DNA of 24,629 nucleotides from Acidobacteriota bacterium (GCA_003225515.1 QIAK01000078.1:4403-29031), one strand, 5' to 3'; positions 1 through 7,302 are shown, counted from the first letter of the stretch. The notes: a model not told the origin generated them from the sequence alone. Translations and numbers: made by a program.

Positions 1-2
1 TG

Positions 3-107
3 AAAGAAACGACGCTCACTGCCGTGTGGGGGGACATGCTCTTCCTCTCCATCTTCGCCGCGGTCACGCTAGGCATAGCGATCCCGCTGTTCAAGCGAAC
101 CCTGTAA
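3..107 (+). CDS. ABC-2 type transport permease, C-terminal end (partial)
   Basis: Only the last 34 codons are in the window, ending at TAA 105-107. The peptide is a charged/polar stretch (KETTLTAVWGD), one hydrophobic helix (MLFLSIFAAVTLGIAIPLF) and a short basic tail (KRTL). A final transmembrane helix followed directly by a short basic end is typical of ABC-2/DrrB-type permeases, which carry drugs, lipids or polysaccharides across the inner membrane with a separate ATPase. The partner ATPase would lie upstream, outside the window. Family assignment from so short a tail is an inference; another polytopic membrane protein is possible. Confidence 0.5.
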   Translation, partial: KETTLTAVWGDMLFLSIFAAVTLGIAIPLFKRTL

Positions 108-114
108 GGCATTC

Positions 115-188
115 ACCACGAAGGACACGTAGTATCACGAAGGACTTCACTTTCCGGTTTCTTTGTGATGCTTCGTGTCCTTCGTGGT
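115..188. repeat. Palindromic interspersed repeat
   Basis: A perfect 15 bp inverted repeat, ACCACGAAGGACACG at 115-129 and CGTGTCCTTCGTGGT at 174-188, encloses 44 bp that hold a further copy of the CACGAAGGAC word at 136-145. It starts 7 bp after the permease stop. The transcript could fold into a long hairpin, but there is no T-run directly after the stem (the T-rich run begins near 194). It looks like a dispersed palindromic intergenic element. It may also act as a transcript end for the permease. Confidence 0.7.
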
Positions 189-230
189 TCATGTTTTTTC
201 TTTTTTAAAGTCAAGCTGCCGCGGGAACTT

Positions 231-258
231 TTGACTTGTGCCCCGTGTCCGTTATGCT
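231..258 (+). promoter_or_regulatory. Sigma70-type promoter giving a probable leaderless mRNA
   Basis: The -35 box TTGACT (231-236) and -10 box TATGCT (253-258) are separated by 16 bp. Transcription normally starts 6-9 bases after the -10 box, which here falls at 264-267, on or beside the ATG at 267. An in-frame TAG at 258-260 rules out any earlier start. The purine run AGAGAGG (259-265) is only one base from the ATG, too close to act as a normal ribosome binding site. Together these point to leaderless translation. Confidence 0.6.
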
Positions 259-266
259 AGAGAGGT

Positions 267-725
267 ATGACACTTCTGGATGCTCAAGAGTACGACCAGG
301 AAAAGGCGCGAAAACGCTGGAAGCGAATTATCACCGCAATCGTGATCGTATTATTTGCGGCCGGCTTCGTCTGGTGGTTCCGGTACTGGCCGGAAGAACA
401 CGTTGCGAGCCAATTCTTTACGTCATTACAGAAGCAGGACTATAAGACCGCTTACGGCATCTGGATGCACGATCCGCAGTGGCAGCAGCATCCTGAGCGG
501 CATCCGAAATATCCGTTCAATGATTTTTATCGGGACTGGGGTCCGGGTGGTGAGTGGGGTCTCATCAAGACTCAAAAGGTATACGGCGCCAGCACTTGCC
601 CCGGCGGCGGCAGCGGCGTGGTGGTCGATGTGATTGTGAATGACCGTACCGAACATGCCCAGGTCTGGGTGGAAAAATCGGATAAGACGCTCAGCTATCC
701 GCCTTGTGAATTGATCTTCCGCTAG
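267..725 (+). CDS. Small membrane-anchored protein of unknown function
   Basis: This 152-residue protein has a basic N-terminus (KARKRWKR, about residues 13-20), one transmembrane helix at about 21-38 and then a roughly 110-residue soluble part. A positive-inside reading puts the soluble part in the periplasm. That part is rich in aromatic residues (FTSLQKQDYKTAYGIW, then repeated W/Y/P), has a glycine-rich turn (CPGGGSG) and two cysteines that could pair, at about 111 and 147. The FFTSLQKQDYKTAY segment resembles the start of DUF4878/NTF2-like lipoprotein folds, but I do not recognise a named family. The start is fixed by the stop codon at 258-260 and by the promoter just upstream. The gene stands alone, convergent with fabD. 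It is probably real, with function unknown. Confidence 0.8.
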   Translation: MTLLDAQEYDQEKARKRWKRIITAIVIVLFAAGFVWWFRYWPEEHVASQFFTSLQKQDYKTAYGIWMHDPQWQQHPERHPKYPFNDFYRDWGPGGEWGLIKTQKVYGASTCPGGGSGVVVDVIVNDRTEHAQVWVEKSDKTLSYPPCELIFR

Positions 726-763
726 CTCATCTGATGAATCAGAAGATCAGAAGATCATCGGAT

Positions 764-1714
764 TTAAATGACTGTCTTCGCGAGCGACTCGATTGTCTTC
801 GCAAGGCTAGCCTCGTCGCTCACATTCAGGCAGGTCTTTGATCGATCGATCTGCCGCATGAGTCCGCACAGAACCTTTCCCGGACCGACTTCGACGAATG
901 TCTGCACGCCCTGCGCAATCAGCAGGCGGATGCACTGCTCCCACTTCACCGAGCCTGTGACCTGCCGAAGAAGCGTGTCGCGAGCGCGCACATCTTCTGT
1001 CACCAGTTCAGCCTCTACATTGCAGATAACCGGATAGACCGGCTTGTGCCAGGCGATCGCATTCAGATCGGCGTCGAGCCGGTCCTGCGCAGGTTTCATC
1101 AGGGAACAATGGAAAGGCGCGCTGACGGGCAGCAGTTTGGCGCGCTTGGCGCCACGTTCGTCCGCCAATTTCGCTGCGCGCTCGACGGCGGGCGTATTGC
1201 CTGAGATTACGATCTGCTCAGGTGAATTGATATTGGCCGGTTCACAGACTTCACCCTGCGCGGCGTCATGACAAACGACGGCGACTTTCTCGAAATCCAT
1301 TCCTAGAATGGCAGCCATTGCGCCCACGCCCAGCGGCACGGCTTCTTGCATGTACTTGCCGCGATTGCGCACTGTGCGGACGGCGTCTGCAAAACTGAAC
1401 GTGCCGGAAGCGACGTGTGCGGAATATTCCCCTAGACTGTGTCCTGCAAGGTAAGCCGGCTTGGAGCTTCGCGTCTCAAACACCCGCAGGGCGGCGACCG
1501 ACGCAGTCAGAATGGCCGGCTGGGTGATCTCGGTCAGTCGAAGTTGCTCTTCTGGCCCTTCGAAGCACACCTTCGAGAGCTTGTATCCAAGAGCGTCGTC
1601 CGCCTCTTCAAACGTTTGCCGGGCGGCGGGATAGTTCTCGTACAAATCTTTGCCCATGCCAACCGCTTGCGAGCCCTGGCCGGGGAAGAGCAATGCTATT
1701 GTGTTTTCAGGCAT
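764..1714 (-). CDS. fabD: Malonyl-CoA:ACP transacylase
   Basis: FabD moves the malonyl group from coenzyme A to acyl carrier protein, supplying the extender unit for type II fatty-acid synthesis in the cytoplasm. The 316 residues match the usual family length of about 310. The start motif LFPGQGSQ (about 9-16) builds the oxyanion hole. The nucleophile is Ser93 in GHSLGEY, Arg118 binds the malonyl carboxylate, and the catalytic His202 sits in APFHCSL. The family ending VEVGPGKVLCGL is present. The ATG at 1714 gives the standard N-terminus, but no Shine-Dalgarno sequence is visible because the upstream DNA is AT-rich palindromic repeat. It is the last gene of yceD-rpmF-plsX-fabD. The repeat-filled 173 bp gap to plsX may split the transcript. 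Confidence 0.97.
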   Translation of the reverse strand: MPENTIALLFPGQGSQAVGMGKDLYENYPAARQTFEEADDALGYKLSKVCFEGPEEQLRLTEITQPAILTASVAALRVFETRSSKPAYLAGHSLGEYSAHVASGTFSFADAVRTVRNRGKYMQEAVPLGVGAMAAILGMDFEKVAVVCHDAAQGEVCEPANINSPEQIVISGNTPAVERAAKLADERGAKRAKLLPVSAPFHCSLMKPAQDRLDADLNAIAWHKPVYPVICNVEAELVTEDVRARDTLLRQVTGSVKWEQCIRLLIAQGVQTFVEVGPGKVLCGLMRQIDRSKTCLNVSDEASLAKTIESLAKTVI

Positions 1715-1728
1715 TGAAATGATTGAGT

Positions 1729-1872
1729 AATTGCGAATTTAGTAATTGGGAAATTGAGTAATTTTCAATAAGATTCCGAACTTGAGATCACAAATTGTGA
1801 TTTCAAGTTATCGACGTCACGGGTGCTTCCTAAATTAGCCGACAAATTACTCAATTACTAAATTACCCAATT
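1729..1872. repeat. AT-rich palindromic element between plsX and fabD
   Basis: Outer arms at 1729-1764 and 1844-1872 are inverted copies built on GAGTAATT, TTTAGTAATT and AATTGGG words. The left arm carries about 8 extra bases. Inside lies a 31 bp near-perfect palindrome at 1779-1809 (15 bp arms, one mismatch, single central base). The base composition is far more AT-rich than the genes on either side. The structure looks like a MITE or REP-type element inserted into the lipid cluster. No transposase is present, so mobility is an inference. Confidence 0.75.
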
Positions 1873-1887
1873 CCTCGATGATCCAAT

Positions 1888-2919
1888 TTATCCAATCTCA
1901 GCCGGCACCGGACCCAGCGCCGCCAGGCCGCGCTCGATGGAGTCGTTAATCCTGCGTTGCGCAAACTCCGCCGCCACGCGCACCGCGTTCTTGATCGCGT
2001 TGGCATTCGACGAGCCGTGCGTAATAATGCAAACGCCTTTAAGCCCCAGCAATGGCGCGCCGCCGTATTCGGTGTGATCGAGGCGCTTCTTGAAATCGGT
2101 GAAGGCGCTGCGCGAGAGCAGTGCTCCGACCTGTCGCGTGATCGTTGCTTTGAGCGATTCCTTCAGCGTCGTGCGCACAAGGTTGGCCACGCCTTCGGAA
2201 ATTTTCAGCGCGACGTTCCCCACAAATCCATCAGCGACGATTACGTCAACCTCGCCGCTGTAAAGATCGCGGCCTTCAACATTGCCCACAAAATTCAGCG
2301 GAAGCTGCTTCAGCAGCTGAAATGCCGCGCGCGTGAGTTCGTTTCCCTTGCTCTCTTCCTCACCAATCGAGAGCAATCCGACGCGAGGTTTCGGAGCGCC
2401 TCTCTTGCCAAACATGGCGCGAAAATAGATGTCGCCCATCACCGCAAACTGTTCCAGATTCTGCGGCGTGCAGTCCACGTTCGCGCCCACGTCGAGCAAC
2501 ATCGCGGGATTGCCCGGGGCGGTTGGAAATACGGCGGCCAATGCGGGACGATCGAGGCCCGGAACCGCGCCCAGCACGACTTTCGCCGTAGCCATCGCCG
2601 CTCCGGTATTGCCTGCGGTAACGAAACCTGCCGCCTGTCCCTCGCGGACCATGCGCAGGCCGACCCGCATGGAGGAATCGCGCTTGGCGCGAATGGCCTC
2701 CACTTTATCTTCCATAGTGATGTCTTCGCTGGCGTGGACGATCTCAATGGGTAGGCGGCCCGCCGCCCGATGGCGATCCAATTCCGCCCGGATGACAGTT
2801 TCCGGGCCGACCAGCAGCACTCGCACGCCGTATTGACGTGCCGCTAGTATGGCGCCCTCAATCTCAGGCTTGGGAGCGCGGTCCGAACCCATCGCATCCA
2901 GCGCGATCACGCTAGGCAT
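1888..2919 (-). CDS. plsX: Phosphate acyltransferase PlsX
   Basis: PlsX makes acyl-phosphate from acyl-ACP and inorganic phosphate. PlsY then uses it to acylate glycerol-3-phosphate, the first step of phospholipid synthesis. It is a peripheral membrane enzyme. The 343 residues match the family. Visible signatures are the N-terminal IALDAMGSDRAP, a FVTAGNTGA nucleotide-like loop near residue 100, LLDVGANVDC, GLLSIGEEESKGNE, and the late block FVGNVALKISEGVA followed by GAPLLGLKGVCIITHGSS. The start at 2919 gives the standard MPSVIALDAMG beginning, though only a weak ribosome binding site is visible. It starts 11 bp after the rpmF stop and is probably translated from the same message as L32. 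The yceD-rpmF-plsX-fabD order is conserved in many bacteria. Confidence 0.97.
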   Translation of the reverse strand: MPSVIALDAMGSDRAPKPEIEGAILAARQYGVRVLLVGPETVIRAELDRHRAAGRLPIEIVHASEDITMEDKVEAIRAKRDSSMRVGLRMVREGQAAGFVTAGNTGAAMATAKVVLGAVPGLDRPALAAVFPTAPGNPAMLLDVGANVDCTPQNLEQFAVMGDIYFRAMFGKRGAPKPRVGLLSIGEEESKGNELTRAAFQLLKQLPLNFVGNVEGRDLYSGEVDVIVADGFVGNVALKISEGVANLVRTTLKESLKATITRQVGALLSRSAFTDFKKRLDHTEYGGAPLLGLKGVCIITHGSSNANAIKNAVRVAAEFAQRRINDSIERGLAALGPVPAEIG

Positions 2920-2930
2920 GGTGTGTTGAG

Positions 2931-3116
2931 CTAGCTGGCTTCTTGCACGTCGAGGACTTCGCGGCCTTTATAGTACCCGCACTTGGGGCAGGCGCGATGC
3001 GGCATCTTCTTCTCGTGGCAGTTCGGACACTCCGCCAGACTGTGCGCCTTCAGCGAATCATGTGCGCGCCGGGTGGAAGTGCGTTTCTGGGAGTGTCGCC
3101 GTTTTGGATTGGGCAT
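2931..3116 (-). CDS. rpmF: 50S ribosomal protein L32
   Basis: A 61-residue basic ribosomal protein that binds 23S rRNA in the large subunit. The N-terminus MPNPKRRHSQKRTSTRRAH is the L32 hallmark. Two cysteine pairs, C30/C33 (CPNC) and C43/C46 (CPKC), form the zinc ribbon, so this is the zinc-binding form rather than the cysteine-free paralogue some bacteria induce under zinc starvation. A GAGAGGA ribosome binding site lies about 10 bases upstream of the ATG at 3116. It sits between yceD and plsX, the usual arrangement that couples ribosome and lipid synthesis. Confidence 0.97.
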   Translation of the reverse strand: MPNPKRRHSQKRTSTRRAHDSLKAHSLAECPNCHEKKMPHRACPKCGYYKGREVLDVQEAS

Positions 3117-3140
3117 GGTATTGAAATTCCTCTCGAAAAA

Positions 3141-3237
3141 GCTGTCCGCTCTCAGCTTTGTACCTGAATGTGAACTGCCGATTATGCCAGATAAAACCTT
3201 GAGTGTTGCTGAAAGCTGAGAGCCGATAGCTGACAGC
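3141..3237. repeat. Inverted repeat between yceD and rpmF
   Basis: A perfect 12 bp inverted repeat, GCTCTCAGCTTT at 3148-3159 and AAAGCTGAGAGC at 3212-3223, is flanked by a second matching pair, GCTGTC at 3141-3146 and GACAGC at 3232-3237. The right side contains the tandem word AGCTGA/TAGCTGA. It fills most of the 126 bp gap and looks like a dispersed palindromic element. In the message it would form a stem-loop between yceD and rpmF that could set their relative expression. Confidence 0.7.
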
Positions 3238-3242
3238 AGTTT

Positions 3243-3794
3243 TCAGTGCTCAAGTTTGCTACGAATTTCCCGCAGCGCTGTCCATCGCGGGTCTTCCACC
3301 GCGACAGTACAGGAACACTGTTCCTCGTTCAAATTTTTGCCGCAATGCGGGCACAAGCCCTTGCAGTCCTCGCGGCAGGTAACTTTCAGGGGCAAAGCCA
3401 ACAATACCTGTTCGCGCAAGACATCTTCGAGCAACAGGCCGTCGCCTTGATAATACCCGATCTCGGCTTCCGCATCGGTAACCGAAAGCTCGTCGCGTCC
3501 AGCGTCGACACCGAGCGGCCGGTAGAGTAATTCGAACTCCCGCACTATATCTTGCGGAACCGGTTCAATACACCTCGCACACAGCAGCTCAAGCCCTGCC
3601 GTGAGACGCCCGCGCAGCCGTATGTCCTTGATGATTTCGTGCTTGCCGTGATGCTCTTCGACCACCTCGGCATGCCCTAACGCCTTCAGTGGGGTTCGCT
3701 GCCGAACTTCCCCCCCAAGGTCTAAGACATTGGTCGGAACCTCCTCCTCAAAATCCAGAGGTTCACGTTCCAGTTCATGGATGTCGAGAAACAT
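3243..3794 (-). CDS. yceD: YceD/DUF177 family protein (23S rRNA accumulation factor)
   Basis: About 183 residues from the ATG at 3794. An in-frame ATG at 3812 is less likely: a GGAGA ribosome binding site at 3801-3805 lies 6 bases before the 3794 start and would fall inside the longer version. In E. coli and plants DUF177 proteins help 23S rRNA accumulate, and the gene almost always precedes rpmF, as here. The protein begins FLDIHELEREPLDFEEEVP and has a CARC pair in LLCARCIEPV. Near the C-terminus is a cysteine cluster (CREDCKGLCPHCGKNLNEE, then CSC) that probably binds zinc. It is the first gene of the lipid cluster. The molecular function is known only in outline. Confidence 0.9.
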   Translation of the reverse strand: MFLDIHELEREPLDFEEEVPTNVLDLGGEVRQRTPLKALGHAEVVEEHHGKHEIIKDIRLRGRLTAGLELLCARCIEPVPQDIVREFELLYRPLGVDAGRDELSVTDAEAEIGYYQGDGLLLEDVLREQVLLALPLKVTCREDCKGLCPHCGKNLNEEQCSCTVAVEDPRWTALREIRSKLEH

Positions 3795-3848
3795 TACGAA
3801 TCTCCGCGACAAGTACTGCCAGCCTATTCGGTCAAGCAGGCCCGCGGA

Positions 3849-3885
3849 AGCACGCCAAGGGGCGTAAGTACCGCAAGGAGCAAGA
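3849..3885. repeat. Degenerate interspersed repeat in the yceD leader
   Basis: The stretch AAGCACGCCAAGGGGCGTA followed by a GTACCGCAAGGAGCAAG-like word resembles the CGCCAAGGCGCAAAG class of intergenic repeats, also seen near 18880-18920 in this window. It lies between the divergent yceD and antitoxin genes, a 180 bp region with no other gene. Assignment to a repeat family is by eye and weak. Confidence 0.3.
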
Positions 3886-3928
3886 CTTAGGATAAAGGTT
3901 ATGCGGCAGAAGTGTCAAGAAAACCGCG

Positions 3929-3944
3929 CCAAGCTTTGCCTTGG
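3929..3944. promoter_or_regulatory. Candidate operator upstream of the antitoxin gene
   Basis: CCAAG (3929-3933) and CTTGG (3940-3944) form an inverted repeat around 6 bases, about 30 bp before the antitoxin ATG. Ribbon-helix-helix antitoxins usually repress their own operon by binding short palindromes in this position. No convincing -35/-10 pair was found nearby. Confidence 0.3.
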
Positions 3945-3974
3945 AATGTGATAGACTTTCCCTAGGGATTACCT

Positions 3975-4226
3975 ATGCCAACCCTCTATGTTGAGAATGT
4001 ACCTGAAGAAATCTACACGGCCCTGCGCAAGCGGGCGCGAACTCACAACACCTCCATTGCAGCCGAGGTGATTGATCTTTTGAAGCAATTTGTTCCGACA
4101 GAAGCCGAGTTGAAGCGCCGTCGAGAGTTTTATGATCGACTGGTTGAACTCCGTGCCCAACCCCGACTTACCCCCGGTCCATTTCCGGCAGCCGAAGAGA
4201 TGATTCGAGAGGACCGCGAGCGTTGA
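3975..4226 (+). CDS. Ribbon-helix-helix antitoxin (FitA/VapB type)
   Basis: This 83-residue protein begins MPTLYVENVPEEIYTALRKRA, the beta-strand and first helix of FitA-like RHH DNA-binding domains, followed by HNTSIAAEVIDLLKQFV as the second helix (to about residue 40). The charged tail (REFYDRLVELRAQPRLTPGPFPAAEEMI) is the usual toxin-binding region. Antitoxins of this type dimerise, bind the operon promoter and plug the active site of the partner PIN-domain RNase. The stop overlaps the toxin start by 4 bases, which couples translation and favours antitoxin excess. The ribosome binding site is weak (AGGG at 3963-3966). Confidence 0.88.
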   Translation: MPTLYVENVPEEIYTALRKRARTHNTSIAAEVIDLLKQFVPTEAELKRRREFYDRLVELRAQPRLTPGPFPAAEEMIREDRER

Positions 4227-4666
4227 GGACATTCGTTCTTGATGCCAGCGTCGCCGTGAAATGGGCGATGCCGTCGGCGAGTGAACCCCTGACCGAAGAA
4301 TCGCTCAGACTTTTGAGACGATATACAGGTGGCGAGATCGACTTTCTAGTTCCGGACATCTTCTGGGCCGAGGTCGGCAATGTCTTGTGGAAGGGCATTC
4401 GGCAGCGTCGATGGCGGCAGACTGAGGCGGAGGCTTTCCTGAGCGGCGTGAAAGCTCGCAATTTCCCGACAACCTCTTCGTGGACTCTGTTATCAGACGC
4501 GTTGACGATAGCTGTTGCGTATGACCGGGCCGTCGATGACTCCCTTTACGTCGCCTTGGCGATCCAGGCAAAAACAGAACTGATCACTGCCGACGAGCGA
4601 ATGGCCAACGCCCTGGCCGCACATTTGCCCGTAAAGTGGCTCGGAACGTTTGAGATTATGGCCTGA
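4223..4666 (+). CDS. vapC: PIN-domain ribonuclease toxin (VapC family)
   Basis: A 147-residue PIN-domain protein, predicted to be a magnesium-dependent endoribonuclease that cuts tRNA or rRNA when freed from its antitoxin. The four acidic metal ligands are visible: Asp7 (FVLDASVAVKW), Glu50 (FWAEVGNVL), Asp106 (VDDSLYVALA) and Asp124 (ITADERMANAL). The start is a TTG at 4223 within TTGA, so it overlaps the antitoxin TGA. Starting there keeps the invariant first Asp at position 7, as expected for the family. The stop at 4664-4666 lies 9 bp from the convergent permease stop. All catalytic residues are present, so the toxin looks active. Its RNA target cannot be read from sequence. Confidence 0.9.
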   Translation: MRTFVLDASVAVKWAMPSASEPLTEESLRLLRRYTGGEIDFLVPDIFWAEVGNVLWKGIRQRRWRQTEAEAFLSGVKARNFPTTSSWTLLSDALTIAVAYDRAVDDSLYVALAIQAKTELITADERMANALAAHLPVKWLGTFEIMA

Positions 4667-4683
4667 GATTGCGGCTCAATCTC
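4665..4683. terminator. Hairpin shared by two convergent genes
   Basis: GAGATTG (4665-4671) and CAATCTC (4677-4683) form a perfect 7 bp stem with a 5-base loop that overlaps the stop codons of both the toxin and the opposing permease. No T-run follows on either strand, so it is only a possible bidirectional transcript-end structure. Confidence 0.3.
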
Positions 4684-6431
4684 CCAATTGCAACAACTCA
4701 ATCGTTCGGTTCGGAAATTCCTCGAAAATCATCTTGCTATCCATCTCTGGAGTACTTTTCGCCAGGTAGTACGGAATCAACCATGCCGCCATCGCGACCG
4801 GTATCAGGCCGATCATGCGCAGCGGTTGCTGCAGCGCGCCAGACTCAAACTCCGGTGTCGACAATGCGTAGACAAGAAATCCAAAGCCGAATGACAGCAG
4901 GATCACGATCGAATGTTGCTGGAAGAGCGGCAGAGTGCAGGTGAATGGAAGCTTGCGGAAGCGAACCAGAAGAATATTCGTGAGCAACACTGCCCAGGTC
5001 ACGACCACCAGCGTATGTAGCGACGCGACGATCAAGCCCTCCAGGTATGCGTACAGAAGAAACGTAATGACAGCGACCCAGGGCAACACGAAAATCAGGA
5101 TTACGTTTCTGGCCAGCCGTTCGCATTCTCGCTGATCGGGATCGAGCATCAATTGGAAAACCCAGTTGGCGCGTAATTCGACCGGAATTTCAAAGACCAC
5201 ACGCAGGCCGGCGATGAGCAGAAACGTAAGGATAAACGGAATGGAGAGTGCTTCGGAAGAAAGCGCGGCTTCGCGCGCGGATGACGCGTTTTCGACTGCG
5301 TTCATGAGCGCTTGCGACGACAGAACCAGGGCCAGACCTGCGACCGCTGTCATGACCAGGCGGTGACTCTCGCTACGACGAAGTGTTTTCCAGACGAATG
5401 AAAAGCCGGCGATCTGGAACGGACTTCGCAATAGACGAGAGAACAGAGGGCTTACTCCCGATCTTCGATGTCGCGGGATCGACGCCGTCTCTGTGAGTTC
5501 GGCGATTCGGACGAAGTGACGACGATAGCCCGCAACGTACGCACAAAAAGCCAGCACGAGCACCCCACCGAGAAGGGGGAACGTCAGCTTCGCCAACTCC
5601 AGCATGGCCGGGTTCGCCCGGCCGCGCATCCATTGACACAATCCCAGAAACCAGCACGAGGGCAGAATGAACGTCCATCCAGGCGCGGATCCTTTTACAT
5701 TACGTAACCAGTTGGGAACGGTAGCCGTGGTGCAGAGCAGCGTGACCAGATAAACCAGGATGAGCCCGCGCACGAAAGCTGAACACTCGGCGAAATGCGG
5801 ATGGAGGCAGGACCGCCATCAACAGGCCCAATATAGAGAACACCGCAAAGAATGAAAAAACGCTTGCGAGTAGAACTGCAACGGCGTGAACGGCAGCAAA
5901 TTTCAAAAAGAAGAGGAACTTGAGTTGAGTGGCAGCGACCACTGTCGGAAACAGAACGCACGAGATAGCATTCACGTCGACTGCCACAAGAGCAGCCAGA
6001 AAAAGGACTGCGAGAAGATTGGCGGAGAAGATGGTCCGAGTCGCGATTGGCAATGGAACCAGATTGATGTAGTCGCGGCGATCGGGAAAGATGGCGTCCC
6101 ACCGCCAAACCGCAACCGCGCCGGTCACCGTCATGGAAAGCACGATGAAGAAGTATTCGTCAGGAAAAGCAGTCTGCAACACATCGGCAGAGCTGATCCC
6201 CCGCAGCCACTGCGCCAAAGTTCCGTACTTTTCCAACAGCAAGAGCGATACGAATCCCCCGGGCATCGCCAGCAGCGTGAGCACGAGACCGATGCCGAGG
6301 TCCAGCCCTTCGGCATCGACGTCTCCTCCACCACGAAAAATGCGGGCAACGAACAGCTCAACCAGCCGCAGGAAAGGGCGCTGCCGGTAGTACTCCCACC
6401 ATTGCCGTGCGATTTCGAATGGCGAGGTCAT
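4676..6431 (-). pseudogene. ABC exporter permease, reading frame interrupted by a 1-base insertion
   Basis: Two overlapping frames, 5700-6431 and 4676-5773, read as one membrane protein. The first half is highly hydrophobic (LGIGLVLTLLAMPGGFVSLLLL, then helices around TVTGAVAVW and LLAVLFLAALVAV). It runs to PPSAFRRV and then turns into a non-hydrophobic, His/Arg-rich tail. The second frame carries on with SAFVRGLILVYLVTLL and at least six more helices. Removing one T of the TT pair (plus-strand AA at 5782-5783) joins them into about 584 residues. It follows the ATPase by 40 bp and is the likely membrane half of an exporter. Either the gene is decaying, the base is a sequencing error, or the halves are made separately, the second from GTG 5773. 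The transported compound is unknown. Confidence 0.75.
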
Positions 6432-6471
6432 GCACTCATTCTCATGACATCCATGATGTCGCGAGCGACGC

Positions 6472-7170
6472 TCATGGTGTCCTATTCTCCAGCGATTGAC
6501 CGAGAGTCTGTCCGATGTTGGTGACTGAATCCTGCGCGATTACGACCCCTTTACGCAGAATCAGCACGTCAGAACAGACTTTCTCGACGACCTCCAGTAC
6601 ATGCGAACAATAGAAAACCAGCTTGTCGTTACGGCCGAGCGCTTGCACCAGGTTCTTGAAAATCAAAGCGGAAGTGACGTCGAGTCCCGACAGCGGCTCA
6701 TCAAAGATGAAAATGTCAGGATTGTGCATGATCGCGGCGATCAGGAGAATGCGCTGGCGCATTCCCTTCGAATACGTGCCCATGGTCGCGTGTCGGTGCG
6801 GATGCAGCGAAAAAAGCTCGAGCAGGGAATCAATCTTCTTCGCCAACTCGGAATCCCGCATCCCACGCAGAGTTCCGATCATCTCGAGATATTCCCATCC
6901 GCTCAAATAAGGATAGAGATGAGCCTCCTCCGGCACATATCCCAGGCATTTTCGATAAGCCTTCAAATCATCCTGAATGTTGTGACCGTCGAACTGAACC
7001 GTGCCGCGCGTGGGCTGAAGCAACCCGGTGAGCATCTTTACGGTTGTGCTTTTGCCGGAGCCGTTGGGCCCAAGGCATCCCAGGATCTGTCCCGGCCTCA
7101 CCGAGAACGAGAGATTTTGCACAGCAGGCAAGGACGAGTAGCGCTTGGTAAGATGCACGGCTTCGAGCAC
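6472..7170 (-). CDS. ABC transporter ATP-binding protein
   Basis: This cytoplasmic ATPase of about 232 residues drives an ABC-2 type exporter. It shows Walker A (GPNGSGKST), a Q-loop-position change (YVPEEAHLYPYLSGWEYL, with Glu where Gln is usual), a signature loop YSKGMRQR, Walker B (DIFIFDEPLSGLD) and the switch His (CSHVLEVVE). The GTG at 7170 is chosen because AGAGG at 7177-7181 lies 6 bases upstream and because the family starts with MLEAVHLTKRY. The frame stays open to 7263, but those 31 codons have no family resemblance. The permease begins 40 bp downstream, so the two form an operon. The Glu in the Q-loop and the SKGM signature are seen in DrrA/CcmA-like exporters. Confidence 0.9.
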   Translation of the reverse strand: MLEAVHLTKRYSSLPAVQNLSFSVRPGQILGCLGPNGSGKSTTVKMLTGLLQPTRGTVQFDGHNIQDDLKAYRKCLGYVPEEAHLYPYLSGWEYLEMIGTLRGMRDSELAKKIDSLLELFSLHPHRHATMGTYSKGMRQRILLIAAIMHNPDIFIFDEPLSGLDVTSALIFKNLVQALGRNDKLVFYCSHVLEVVEKVCSDVLILRKGVVIAQDSVTNIGQTLGQSLENRTP

Positions 7171-7302
7171 GGCGTACCTCTTAGTCCCAGCCGGTAGCGG
7201 GTTTCGGCTAGAGACGCACAAAACACGGAGTGGAAAAACGTCCTGTAATTCTTGCTTAGACACCGGTTCGGCGAGATGAGTTCCATCGGCACAACAATTT
7301 GT

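Noticed and set aside
731..760. Short tandem AGAAGATC words between two convergent genes
   Set aside because: Only two copies in about 20 bases with a weak 5 bp flanking dyad; too little to call an element or terminator.
1957..2754. 265-codon plus-strand frame opposite plsX
   Set aside because: Its protein is Arg/His-rich with no family resemblance, and it is the antisense shadow of the well-conserved plsX gene.
5886..6524. 212-codon plus-strand frame opposite the permease
   Set aside because: A low-complexity charged product over a strongly hydrophobic minus-strand gene; a typical shadow frame.
7171..7263. N-terminal extension of the ABC ATPase
   Set aside because: It encodes repeat-like DNA with no ATPase homology. 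The ribosome binding site at 7177-7181 supports the GTG at 7170.
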